In this document: positions 36,367-45,559 of the stretch, one piece after another
Numbering within the stretch: position 1 is the stretch's first letter
Layout of the letters: every line of letters begins with the position of its first letter
Source of the DNA: Fidelibacterota bacterium
GTDB lineage: Bacteria > Fidelibacterota > UBA8477 > JABMPR01
NCBI GenBank assembly: GCA_013202495.1
Contig: JABMQQ010000113.1
Coordinates: 1 to 53,257 of the forward strand
Reading direction: 5' to 3'
Length of the DNA: 53,257 bases
Program-made: the position numbers and the translations under genes
Notes under the pieces: model-generated
Seen by the model: the letters and a program-made list of their open reading frames with translations, nothing else
Databases searched by the model: none
What the model was told of the DNA's origin: nothing

Positions 36367-39300
36367 TTATGCAACTACCTCCGCGGTATTGTATTTTTGC
36401 ATGACCTCATGTAGCCTGAAAGACTGAAGCATAAAGGTCTCCAACCTGGCTTCGATTACCTGCGGGAATGGATTCCCATCACTCTCAACGGCCAGAAAGG
36501 GCAGGTGGGATACTTCTTCCATGACAGTTCTGGTCATATCATCATGGCGATGTTTTAGGATATGTTCCTTGCCCATTTTATTGTTTAGTATGGATTCGCT
36601 GAGCCTATTCGGCATGCAACCGAAGGGACCAATAGCGATGGCGCCACAAAACTCCGTACCCACCTCGGCCAGTGGACCACCAGTGGTGATGACTGCTTCA
36701 CCAGGTAGCTTTGGTGAAATGTATGGTTTAGATGCCTCAATGACATGATCGATATTGATGATTCGCTTGATATACCAACCAGAGGTTTCCATGATGTTTT
36801 TAATAGAACGTTCTCCACGGGACATGATGGAATTCTTCAGTCTGGTCTTCATTCGAGCCATTGTACTCGCACCAAACATGTGTTCCTTGTGCATGACCAG
36901 CCAATCTATGTAATGAACCCACTCATGCAGTGGAGCGACATGCGAAACGATGCCGTTTTGAGCCATACGCTCAGGTAGCCACCTTCTTGAAATTCCATCC
37001 TTACGGACATATATTTCTCCAACAATAAGTACATGAGGGAGGGTGTGAAGATCATTTATCTGTTCTATCTCATGCAGATCACCTGCAGCCTTTTCAATGG
37101 CTTCAAAGAACTTCTTTTTACCTTCTTCAAGCCCAGCTACTACTTCTTTCCAAATTTCATTTAATCTGGCAATAGCCTGGTCTGGATTTCTTGCATTTAC
37201 CAGCATAGCATGACGCATATCTTCAAAAATATCTGAAACAACGACCCCATAGTAGATCATGAGGGTGGTTCGTTGACCCAATCCGCCATACCCATCGGAA
37301 CTTGATGTAGAGAGAAAAGCTACATTTTTGAACTTCTGTTTTACCACCAGATCGCGCATAAAGTCCTGGTATTGACCAAAACGGCAGGGGCCATTGGCCG
37401 TGGGATAAAAGAAAACCGTGATTTCGTCGTCAGGTCTTTCCTGTTCCAGATAGTGAATATAGCCACCTGTGGTAAGCTGGAGTGGGAGACATTCTTTACA
37501 AGATGAATTGCCACGACCGGTCTTTAGTTCCTCCTCGTTCGGGGGAGTAAGAGAGTAGCTGTTTATCCCTCGACTCGTGAAAGCAGCCGCGATTCCATGT
37601 GTACCATATTCACTCATAGAGGCAAAAACTACTTTTACTCTTTTGTCAAAAATGGAGACTTCTTCACCATCTGATGTGGTGATAATAAATTTACCATCCT
37701 CCATGCGTGATTCGGCTTTGACGAAGTCGTCTTGCTCTTCTTCAGGCGCATCCCCGCGGTCTTTTAAAATCCGATATCGTGCCACAATATCAAGAAAGGC
37801 CTCAATGCGGGTTTCAAGTCCAGCGTCAGCAGTATGATTGTCAAGTTCCAGTGTAAGTGAGGGTTTGGTGCCCATAATGCTACGGAAATATCCAACTACA
37901 AATGAATCGGGTCCGCAGGAAAAATTGGTTATAAAAGTGCCAAATAGTTGAGGATGAGCCTCTACAATCGCTGCACCCTTCAAGTTTGTCTGACCCATGC
38001 TCCAATACATATGATCACGAATTTCAGCCTCTTTGAGATCAAGAAAATCAACTGGAATCAATTTGTACCCTCTGGAAGCAAATTTATGAGGGATTCCTTT
38101 ATTGGCCTCTGGCATGAAAGCGTTATAGGGTCGCCCAAATAGAACGATTCCAACTTGATCTGGATCCTGTTCCAGATCTTCGAGAGCTTGCTTACCCATT
38201 TCCAGTATTTCAGTATGCATGGCCTCTTGGATTGCCATTGCTTTTTGATACGCTTTTTGGAGACGAATTTTTGGTATTCCAAGTTGCTTTCCTAATGACT
38301 GAAATCCGTCACTTGGATCGTCCTGCCCGTAACCAAGTTGCATGGCCGGGGTTAGGATGACAGGTCCATCATTTGCCAGCTGCGATTCAAAGGTGCTGCC
38401 CAGATAATAGGGTTCACCTTGAACCAGTGGACAGGTCGTTGCATCTTTGAACCCGTTTTCGACTGATATTTTCCGAACATGGGGCAAGAAGAGGTAGTCC
38501 AACTTCATGTCGATCAAGTTCTGAAAATATCCATGCGAAATTTCTGCAGGGTAACAAAAGGGTGCTGCACATTGATCAACACCACGTTGCTCCACTGTAT
38601 CTGAAAGCACGGGTCGAATGCCAACTTCTTTAAAGAAATTGGAGAAAAGGGGATAGTAGGTTCCAGTCAGGAAAGATCTGGAAATACCCACTGTGAGAGC
38701 ATCTTCAGGTAGATCATTAAGATCTGCCGCATATTTATGTAAAACCAGTTCCTGTCGCTTAATAACCAGATCATTTTCACCTGTGTTAACTGTGATTTTT
38801 TTGCGAATATTGTCATAGAGGTTACAGGCTCCACCAAAAGGATAGGTCTTGCCTTCAATCACCATGCGATTCACTTCACAACCGATATCACATTTTTCTT
38901 TTCCACCAGTACAAATAAAGGATGCTTTGCTCCCTACCTCGCGTTCCATGAGTGTTTCCAGGTTGAAAATCTGTTCATCCATGAGACCATTGTCAATACG
39001 GCTTTTTACTTCAAGAGCCACACCATAAGAACCCATAAGACCTGGTTCTGGGGGAACAATAATTTCCTTGCCGGAGAGGGCGGCCATGGCGATAGGCACA
39101 GCTCGGTTATAGCACACACCACCTTGCATAAAGACCTTGTTGCCCACAGGGCGAGGACCTTTTACGCGATTCACGTAATTCAGGCAGATTGAATATACTA
39201 AACCAGCAACGACATCTTCTTTGGGGATGCCCTCATGGTAGGTGTTTTTAATATCCGAGGAGATAAAAGCGGCACACTGATCATTGAAATTAGGAGGTTT

Positions 39301-40680
39301 GGTACCCTTCATGGCCCAACCAGCAATATCCTCCATCTCAATATTGAGTGTTTCTTTGGCTGACTCCTCCAGAAATGATCCCGTACCCGCGGAACAGGCT
39401 TCATTCATAGCATAATCACTGGCCACCCCATTGGTGAGATAGGTATATTTTGCATCTTGCCCACCGATCTCGAAAATTGTCTCAACGCCCTCATCGAAAT
39501 GAAGAGCTGCAACAGCATGGGCAATAATTTCGTTGATAACACCTTCTGTCAACGCATGCAGTCCGGCAATTTTTCGGCCTGATCCGGTGACACCTAACCC
39601 CCGAATCACAATGTTTGTCCCATCAAGCTCATCCAGGACAGCCTGATAGCACTGTTTTGAAGCACCTACGGGATCGCCATTTGTTCGCAGGTACTCACTG
39701 GCTACGATTTTCAAATCGGATTCGCGCAGAGCTACGATTTTGGTGGTGGTTGATCCAACATCCAGACCTAGAATACAGGTATCACCATCTCTGGCAATCC
39801 CACGATCCAACTCGACAAAATTCACCTTATCCTCAAATTGAGAGAGGGCTTTATGGAAATCAAATTGGGAAGATTTTTTCGAGAAAAGATTTTCCAGATC
39901 AACTTTATGACCATTCTTCAAATCTGAGGCATATACAGCAGCTCCCAAAGCCTCAAAATAGGTGGCTTCCTCCGGGATTGTCAGATTCTTGATGGTTGTT
40001 TTGAGATAGTCCATCATGACATCGATCTGGGTGGTACCACCTACAATCATGATGTCTTCCTTGGGGGTGTTCTTCAAGAGCTCCAGAATTTTACTGGCCA
40101 TCATTTGGCTAAGTCCAGCCACAACCTGTCCCTTGGGAACCCCAATGTTGGTAGCGTGAGTACAATCACTTTTACAAAAAACTGAACAGCGTCCAGAAAC
40201 AACATGAGGGGTTTCACCCTTGCCAAATTCAATGGCCTCTTCCATGTTCACACCCATGCGTCGGGTCTGCTGGAGGAAAAATTCTCCCGTGCCTGAGGCA
40301 CACTTGTTACCGGTAAAAACTTTGGAAATTTTACCGGTCTTATCGAGTTGGTAAACCATAAAGGTTTCACCACCTGCACTGATGATGGCGTTGTAGGGTT
40401 TTTTATCTTTATTTATGAATTTTAAAGCAAGTTCGGCAGCCTGTGGCTCTGAAATGGTCTCCAGATCTATAAGTTCCTTGAATCGGCGACCTGTAACTAC
40501 GACTGCGTCAAACTCTTCGACATCAATTTCATTTAATAGTTTGGTAATGACCTCACGGGGGTTGCCCTCATGAGGTTTGGAGAAAACGTCTCCAATGGTG
40601 GTGCCTTGACCATTTTGGTGGAGATTTACTGATGTGATGGTTGAGGCTCCAGCACAAATACCCAGATATTGCTGCATCAA
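36367..40680 (-). CDS. Giant 2-hydroxyacyl-CoA dehydratase activase-type protein (two BcrAD/BadFG modules plus DUF2229)
   Basis: This is a 1437-residue protein of the large 'CoA-substrate-specific enzyme activase' family. It holds two ASKHA ATPase modules. Module 1 (about 1-270) has 'GNKCASGTGEFF' and 'SGRCSVFCKSDC'. Module 2 (about 300-570) has 'LGLDVGSTTTKIV', 'FEIGGQDAKY', 'MNEACSAGTGSFLEE' and 'FNDQCAAF'. Each keeps the two cysteine positions that hold the shared [4Fe-4S] cluster in HgdC. A DUF2229 domain follows (about 680-900, 'VGISRSFLTGTYYPLFSNFF'), then a C-terminal HgdB-like region with 'KECLPLQLTTGGYIHYLEQE'. Small activases drive ATP-dependent electron transfer to dehydratases or benzoyl-CoA reductases; the role of this giant form is not established. 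No dehydratase gene is near. The protein suggests anaerobic or microaerobic metabolism. Confidence 0.92.
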   Translation of the reverse strand: MMQQYLGICAGASTITSVNLHQNGQGTTIGDVFSKPHEGNPREVITKLLNEIDVEEFDAVVVTGRRFKELIDLETISEPQAAELALKFINKDKKPYNAIISAGGETFMVYQLDKTGKISKVFTGNKCASGTGEFFLQQTRRMGVNMEEAIEFGKGETPHVVSGRCSVFCKSDCTHATNIGVPKGQVVAGLSQMMASKILELLKNTPKEDIMIVGGTTQIDVMMDYLKTTIKNLTIPEEATYFEALGAAVYASDLKNGHKVDLENLFSKKSSQFDFHKALSQFEDKVNFVELDRGIARDGDTCILGLDVGSTTTKIVALRESDLKIVASEYLRTNGDPVGASKQCYQAVLDELDGTNIVIRGLGVTGSGRKIAGLHALTEGVINEIIAHAVAALHFDEGVETIFEIGGQDAKYTYLTNGVASDYAMNEACSAGTGSFLEESAKETLNIEMEDIAGWAMKGTKPPNFNDQCAAFISSDIKNTYHEGIPKEDVVAGLVYSICLNYVNRVKGPRPVGNKVFMQGGVCYNRAVPIAMAALSGKEIIVPPEPGLMGSYGVALEVKSRIDNGLMDEQIFNLETLMEREVGSKASFICTGGKEKCDIGCEVNRMVIEGKTYPFGGACNLYDNIRKKITVNTGENDLVIKRQELVLHKYAADLNDLPEDALTVGISRSFLTGTYYPLFSNFFKEVGIRPVLSDTVEQRGVDQCAAPFCYPAEISHGYFQNLIDMKLDYLFLPHVRKISVENGFKDATTCPLVQGEPYYLGSTFESQLANDGPVILTPAMQLGYGQDDPSDGFQSLGKQLGIPKIRLQKAYQKAMAIQEAMHTEILEMGKQALEDLEQDPDQVGIVLFGRPYNAFMPEANKGIPHKFASRGYKLIPVDFLDLKEAEIRDHMYWSMGQTNLKGAAIVEAHPQLFGTFITNFSCGPDSFVVGYFRSIMGTKPSLTLELDNHTADAGLETRIEAFLDIVARYRILKDRGDAPEEEQDDFVKAESRMEDGKFIITTSDGEEVSIFDKRVKVVFASMSEYGTHGIAAAFTSRGINSYSLTPPNEEELKTGRGNSSCKECLPLQLTTGGYIHYLEQERPDDEITVFFYPTANGPCRFGQYQDFMRDLVVKQKFKNVAFLSTSSSDGYGGLGQRTTLMIYYGVVVSDIFEDMRHAMLVNARNPDQAIARLNEIWKEVVAGLEEGKKKFFEAIEKAAGDLHEIEQINDLHTLPHVLIVGEIYVRKDGISRRWLPERMAQNGIVSHVAPLHEWVHYIDWLVMHKEHMFGASTMARMKTRLKNSIMSRGERSIKNIMETSGWYIKRIINIDHVIEASKPYISPKLPGEAVITTGGPLAEVGTEFCGAIAIGPFGCMPNRLSESILNNKMGKEHILKHRHDDMTRTVMEEVSHLPFLAVESDGNPFPQVIEARLETFMLQSFRLHEVMQKYNTAEVVA

Positions 40681-41183
40681 TATTCCCTTTCGAAATGTAG
40701 GCCGTCAATTTTTAGTGTGTGGGTAGAATAGTGTTTATGTCAAACACAATGTCAGATAAAATTGATCATATTTTATTCTTATATCACCGGGACTGTTTCC
40801 AGTACCTGTAAAAGACCACACCCCGTATGAGTCTCAACTGGAGACACAATATATTAAGCCTTTAAATCAACATTTCGAAAACACGACAACAGCTTCAGAT
40901 TTTGATATCTACAACTAACATGAATGAGCATTAACTTAAAAGAAATAAGTAAAATTTCAATGAATTAGAAATGATAATACATTTCACTTTCGGCAGGTCT
41001 CAATTTAAAATGACTTAAATGACAGTTTTTATATGGGGAGTAGTTTCTGCAATTTAAAAAAAACTCAAAAAAATATTAAAAGCACGAATATAAAGGGATT
41101 TAGAGGTGTATAAGGTCCCAGAATCTGTGATAGGAGTGCATCAAGTTTTCACTATATTTGTGAATAACATCTTCGGAGGGGAA
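40681..41183. other. AT-rich divergent intergenic region
   Basis: About 500 AT-rich bases lie between the divergent activase and VWA genes. I see no gene or RNA. 'TGTCAAACACAATGTCAGA' near 40738 contains two TGTCA half sites 12 bases apart. The frame of the next gene stays open back to a GTG at 41106, but that extension lacks a ribosome site. Confidence 0.6.
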
Positions 41184-43070
41184 ATGAAAAAGTCAATCAT
41201 CACTATGATGTGTGTTCTACTCAGTCTGAGTCTATTTGCCGGTGATACTGGTCTAGTCAAGGGTACAATTTTGGATATTGCAGATGGAAGCCCACTAATC
41301 GGCGCAAATATTTTCTTGAGGGAGAGTGGGCAAGGAGCCTCGACTGATATGGATGGAAAATATTTTATTAAGGATGTGAGCGCCGGTAAGTACGAATTGG
41401 TAGCCCAATTTATTGGCTACAGCACAATCGTAAAAAATATTGAAATGAAAGCTGATTCTACTCTGATTGTGGATATCGAAATGGAAATAGAATTGGTCGA
41501 GTCTCAAGCCATCACGATTATCGGTGAGCGCTCACTAATAATGCAGAAATCGACGAACAGTCGTATACAGTCGGAAGCTGTACAATTTTTAGCAATGTCC
41601 CCCTCCTCCAACTTTATGCAAACCCCAGTCTCAAATACGGAAGAGTATAGTAAAATAGACGAGACTGGTTTTCTGGAAGTAACTGCAAACCCCCTTTCAA
41701 CTTTTGCCGCCGACGTTGATGCAGCTTCATATGCCAATGTACGTCGGTTCATCATGCAGGGTAGATATCCCTATGCTGATGCGGTTCGAACAGAGGAATT
41801 GGTCAACTATTTCAGCTACGACTATGAAGAGCCGCAGTCGAACGATCCTCTTTCCATAAACCTGGAGTATTCAGATTGCCCCTGGAATGATGAGAATCAA
41901 CTCATTCATATTGGTCTAAAAGGCAAGTCGATACCAAGAGATGAGGAAATTTCCAGCAACCTGGTATTCCTGTTGGATGTCTCAGGATCTATGAGGAAAC
42001 CTGATAAACTACCTTTACTCAAACAAGCTTTTAAGCTTCTTGTCAAGCAACTCACCCAAAATGACAGGGTGAGCATCGTCGTCTATGCCGGGGCAGCCGG
42101 CGAGGTTTTACCTTCAACACCAGGATCAGAGAAAAAAAAGATCCTACGAGCTATAGATAAGCTTAAAGCTGGTGGGGGTACAGCTGGTGGAGCAGGGATT
42201 CAAATGGCTTATCAAATTGCCAAGAAGAATTTTATCAAAGGAGGTAACAATCGGGTAATCATTGCCACAGACGGTGATTTTAACGTAGGTATTTCCTCTT
42301 CTTCTGAACTGATCCGATACATTGAAGATAAACGTGATGATGGAATTTTTCTCACGGTACTGGGATTCGGTCAGGGCAATTACAAGGACAATCGACTTCA
42401 GGAGCTTGCGGATAGAGGGAATGGTACTCATGCCTATATTGACAATATTATGGAAGCCAAAAAAGTGCTGGTCGACGAATTGACGGGGACCCTTTATACA
42501 ATCGCTAAGGATGTGAAAATCCAGGTTGAATTCAATCCTGCAAAAGTCTATTCATATCGCTTGCTTGGATATGAAAATCGTCGCCTCGCGAATGAGGATT
42601 TTAAGGATGACAAAAAAGATGCAGGAGAAGTAGGGGCTGGTCATACTGTGACCGCTTTATATGAAATTGTACCAGTTCGACCAAAAGATAAAACCCGGGT
42701 ACAGGAATTGAAGTATCAAGAAACAAAAATAAAACGCTCTGCCTTCAACTCATCCGATGTGCTTACTGTTAGAATTCGCTATAAGGATCCGGATGACGAC
42801 CATAGTCTGGAAATATCAAAAGTCCTTAAAGGGAAGTCTGTTAAACTGGCCAAGGCATCGAATAACTTCAGATTCTCAGCCGCTGTCGCCCAATTCGCCC
42901 AGATACTGAGAGATTCAGAATTTAAAGGTGAGGCAGATTTAAAAACGGTTAAGAAACTTGCAAGGGGAGCCAAAGGTGGTGATCAATATGGTTATCGGGC
43001 GGAATTTATTGATCTAGTGGACCGCTGCATGCTCATCGAGAAAAGGAACTCCTTGAAGGATGGGGATTAG
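41184..43070 (+). CDS. Exported VWA-domain protein with carboxypeptidase-regulatory-like domain (YfbK type)
   Basis: This is a 628-residue exported protein. After the signal peptide (to about residue 19, LFAGD) comes a CarboxypepD_reg-like domain ('LVKGTILDIADGSPLIGANI', then 'STDMDGKYFIKDVSAGKYEL'). A linker and the YfbK N-terminal block follow ('NPLSTFAADVDAASYANVRR', 'VRTEELVNYFSYDY'), then a VWA domain whose MIDAS site reads DVSGS, with 'GGGTAGGAGIQMAYQIA' and 'VIIATDGDFNVG'. The last 160 residues match the DUF3520 region. VWA proteins of this type bind metal-dependent protein partners, often in the envelope. ATG 41184 has a GGAGGGG ribosome site. The two-component genes start 101 bases later, which may or may not be a shared operon. 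Confidence 0.9.
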   Translation: MKKSIITMMCVLLSLSLFAGDTGLVKGTILDIADGSPLIGANIFLRESGQGASTDMDGKYFIKDVSAGKYELVAQFIGYSTIVKNIEMKADSTLIVDIEMEIELVESQAITIIGERSLIMQKSTNSRIQSEAVQFLAMSPSSNFMQTPVSNTEEYSKIDETGFLEVTANPLSTFAADVDAASYANVRRFIMQGRYPYADAVRTEELVNYFSYDYEEPQSNDPLSINLEYSDCPWNDENQLIHIGLKGKSIPRDEEISSNLVFLLDVSGSMRKPDKLPLLKQAFKLLVKQLTQNDRVSIVVYAGAAGEVLPSTPGSEKKKILRAIDKLKAGGGTAGGAGIQMAYQIAKKNFIKGGNNRVIIATDGDFNVGISSSSELIRYIEDKRDDGIFLTVLGFGQGNYKDNRLQELADRGNGTHAYIDNIMEAKKVLVDELTGTLYTIAKDVKIQVEFNPAKVYSYRLLGYENRRLANEDFKDDKKDAGEVGAGHTVTALYEIVPVRPKDKTRVQELKYQETKIKRSAFNSSDVLTVRIRYKDPDDDHSLEISKVLKGKSVKLAKASNNFRFSAAVAQFAQILRDSEFKGEADLKTVKKLARGAKGGDQYGYRAEFIDLVDRCMLIEKRNSLKDGD

Positions 43071-43171
43071 TGAGCAAATACATTGAGTTTAGTTAAGAAT
43101 TTACAATTTGCTTTTCAACCAATTTCCTGTCACTTTAGGATTGTCAATAAATTTAGTATCAAAGGTAAATA

Positions 43172-43906
43172 GTGATTCCTAAAGAAATTAAGAAACGTGT
43201 TCTGGTTGTCGAGGACGATGAATCCATCATCGACCTGCTGTCCATCCATCTTAAAGATATGGGATTTGAGGTAGTTTCTGAAGACCATGGCGAATTGGGT
43301 CTTGGTCTGGCACAGAATGAAGATTTTGATCTCATTATCCTCGATATCATGTTACCTGGCATGGATGGAATGGAGATTTGCAAACGCATCCGTATGGAAG
43401 ATCGATTGACACCGATCATGATGCTCACTTCACGCGCAGAAGAATTGGACAAAGTCCTGGGGCTGGAGCTGGGTGCCGATGAATACATCACCAAACCCTT
43501 TAGTATTCGTGAATTTATCGCCCGGGTCAAAGCCATCTTTCGACGTATGGAAGTTGATGCAGAAAGTTCTCTGCCCAAGGATGCAACCACATCTATTAAA
43601 ATTGAAACTTTGGATATTGATAGTGAGAAAAGACGGGCCACCGTGGATGGCCAATCCATTGAGCTCACAGCCAAGGAGTTTGACTTACTTTATCTATTTG
43701 CCAGTCATCCTGGCAAAGCCTATTCCCGCCAACAATTACTGGATCTGATCTGGGGCTATCAATTCAGTGGATATGAACATACCGTCAATTCACACATCAA
43801 TCGGTTGCGAGCTAAAATAGAACAGGATCCAGCCAATCCCCGCTATATACAGACTGTCTGGAGTGTGGGGTACCGCTTTATTGATCTGGATGAGTTAGAG
43901 CTATGA
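43172..43906 (+). CDS. OmpR/PhoB-family response regulator
   Basis: This is a 244-residue DNA-binding response regulator. The receiver domain has the acidic pair in 'VVEDDES', phosphoacceptor D58 in 'IILDIMLPG', T85 in 'MMLTSR' and K108 in 'ITKPFS'. The C-terminal winged helix (about 145-240) shows 'LTAKEFDLLYLFASHPGKAY' and 'VNSHINRLRAKIE', then 'YIQTVWSVGYRF'. The start codon is GTG 43172, six bases after AAAGG. It overlaps the kinase gene by four bases (ATGA), so the pair is cotranscribed. A PhoB-like 11-bp-phased direct repeat lies upstream of the spondin gene at 45482 and is a candidate target. Confidence 0.95.
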   Translation: MIPKEIKKRVLVVEDDESIIDLLSIHLKDMGFEVVSEDHGELGLGLAQNEDFDLIILDIMLPGMDGMEICKRIRMEDRLTPIMMLTSRAEELDKVLGLELGADEYITKPFSIREFIARVKAIFRRMEVDAESSLPKDATTSIKIETLDIDSEKRRATVDGQSIELTAKEFDLLYLFASHPGKAYSRQQLLDLIWGYQFSGYEHTVNSHINRLRAKIEQDPANPRYIQTVWSVGYRFIDLDELEL

Positions 43907-45366
43907 GACGCTTCTTCCAGTCATTTTATGGCAAGCTGACCTCTGTATTTCTACTGGTTCTCATTGTGATGGGTATCAGTCAAGTAGTCATCACAACACG
44001 CTCATTCATTAATTTCAACCAGGAAGTTGATCAGCGCCTGAACCTAAATCTGGCCAGGGATATGGCCTTTGAACTCAAACCCATTCTGGACGAAGAACTG
44101 GATTTCGCACGAATTGGTGAACGCATTCACTATATGATGGTGATGAATCCCAAGATTGAAATCTACGTGCTGAATGAGAGTGGTAAGATCCTGGCCCTTT
44201 TTGCTGAGCCTGGTAAAGCCATGGTGGCTGATTCTGTTGATCTAGATCCAGTCTATCAATTTTTATTGCAGTCTGATCATGCTCCCATTTTGGGGAGCGA
44301 TCCCAGACAACCTGGCGCACGCAAGCCCTTCTCCGCATCTGAGCTACAGATGGGGGATGGATCAAAAGGATTCCTCTATATCATTATAGGAGGCCAGCAG
44401 TATGACTCAACCTTCGCCTTTTTCGAAGAGAGCTATATCATTCGCACGATGATCAATGGTCTGCTCATTACAGTATTATTTGCAGGCATCATTGGGTTGA
44501 TTCTGTTTGCCATATTGACCAAACGCTTACGGGCTATCTCAGAGATTGTTACTGAATTTGAACAGGGTAATCTCGAGCATCGCATAGATGTATCTACCAA
44601 AGACGAATTTGGGCAACTCGGTCATTCCTTTAACAGTATGGCTGATACCATTGAAGCCACCATTGAGAAGCTCAGACAGAATGATAACCTCCGTCGAGAG
44701 CTGATTGCCAATGTTTCCCATGACTTGCGTACCCCACTGGCTTCCATTCAGGGCTATGTGGAAACCATCCTGATGAAATCGGATATGGATGATGAGAGCA
44801 AGCTGAAATACCTGGGAGTTATTCTAAAAAATACCCAGAGCCTGAGTAAGCAGGTCAATGAATTGTTCGAATTGTCCAAACTGGAAGCCAAACAGATTCT
44901 GCCCGAGCAGGAACCTTTCTCTATTAATGAGCTAGCACAGGATGTGTGCTTGAAATTTAAGACTCAGATTGAAGCCAATGGTTTAGAGCTTGTGGACAAT
45001 ATTCCCCACAGCTTGCCTCCAGTGATTGGAGATATAGCTATGGTGGAGCGGGTCATCTCCAACTTGATTCGCAATGCTTCTGAGTTTACTGAATCAGGTG
45101 GACGCATTATTCTAGATATAAAACAACAGGATAAATCTATCTTGATCGGCATTGCAGACACCGGTCAGGGTATCAGCCCCGACGATTTACCCCATATTTT
45201 TGATCGCTTCTATACTGGTGGCAAGAAAACCGTCAAAGGATCCACAAGTACAGGTTTGGGCTTAACCATCGCTTCCAAGATGATTGAGGCCCATGGTCAG
45301 ACTCTCACCGTTGAAAGCGAATTGGGGAAAGGCACCCGTTTTAGCTTTAGTCTTCGCGTAGCATAG
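43903..45366 (+). CDS. Membrane sensor histidine kinase (HAMP-HisKA-HATPase)
   Basis: This is a 487-residue partner kinase of the preceding regulator. TM1 spans about residues 11-31, a periplasmic sensor domain about 32-182, TM2 about 186-205 and HAMP about 206-257. The phosphorylated His is H273 in 'ANVSHDLRTPLASIQGY'. ATP-binding boxes are N391 in 'NLIRNASEF', 'IADTGQGI' (417-424), 'FDRFYTG' and 'TGLGLTIASKM'. The sensor domain has no recognisable ligand motif and no cysteine pair, so a direct thiol sensor is unlikely. The operon ends in a hairpin at 45409. Confidence 0.95.
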   Translation: MRRFFQSFYGKLTSVFLLVLIVMGISQVVITTRSFINFNQEVDQRLNLNLARDMAFELKPILDEELDFARIGERIHYMMVMNPKIEIYVLNESGKILALFAEPGKAMVADSVDLDPVYQFLLQSDHAPILGSDPRQPGARKPFSASELQMGDGSKGFLYIIIGGQQYDSTFAFFEESYIIRTMINGLLITVLFAGIIGLILFAILTKRLRAISEIVTEFEQGNLEHRIDVSTKDEFGQLGHSFNSMADTIEATIEKLRQNDNLRRELIANVSHDLRTPLASIQGYVETILMKSDMDDESKLKYLGVILKNTQSLSKQVNELFELSKLEAKQILPEQEPFSINELAQDVCLKFKTQIEANGLELVDNIPHSLPPVIGDIAMVERVISNLIRNASEFTESGGRIILDIKQQDKSILIGIADTGQGISPDDLPHIFDRFYTGGKKTVKGSTSTGLGLTIASKMIEAHGQTLTVESELGKGTRFSFSLRVA

Positions 45367-45408
45367 CAATTTTACGATTACCCCTTAAAAGACATTTCCT
45401 ATTACATT

Positions 45409-45450
45409 AGGTAGGTGCGTAGCACCTACCTGAACCAACACCCCTTTTTT
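45409..45450 (+). terminator. Terminator-like hairpin after the kinase gene
   Basis: AGGTAGGTGC, a GTA loop and GCACCTACCT form a perfect 10-bp stem (45409-45431), with CCCCTTTTTT following about 10 bases later. It separates the two-component genes from the spondin gene. Confidence 0.75.
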
Positions 45451-45481
45451 ATCTGCAGACTTTACACTCATTTGATGCCCT

Positions 45482-45500
45482 CGTGATACTTCCGTGATAC
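45482..45500 (+). promoter_or_regulatory. Candidate OmpR/PhoB-type operator: CGTGATAC direct repeat, 11-bp period
   Basis: CGTGATAC occurs at 45482-45489 and again at 45493-45500, so the repeat period is 11 bases, the spacing used by tandem OmpR/PhoB-family dimers. It lies about 60-78 bases before the start of the spondin lipoprotein gene and directly downstream of genes for such a regulator and its kinase. No clear -10 box is seen. Confidence 0.6.
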
Positions 45501-45559
45501 GCGCCTGGTATCTTGGCCCAGGTCAAGAAAACCAACGGTAACTAAACAAGGAGGATACC

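Noticed and set aside
41106-41183. GTG start extending the VWA protein by 26 residues
   Set aside because: No ribosome site, and it would precede the signal peptide. ATG 41184 has GGAGGGG.
43159-43674. 171-codon minus-strand frame opposite the response regulator
   Set aside because: Low-complexity Ser/Arg-rich antisense shadow of a clear receiver and winged-helix gene.
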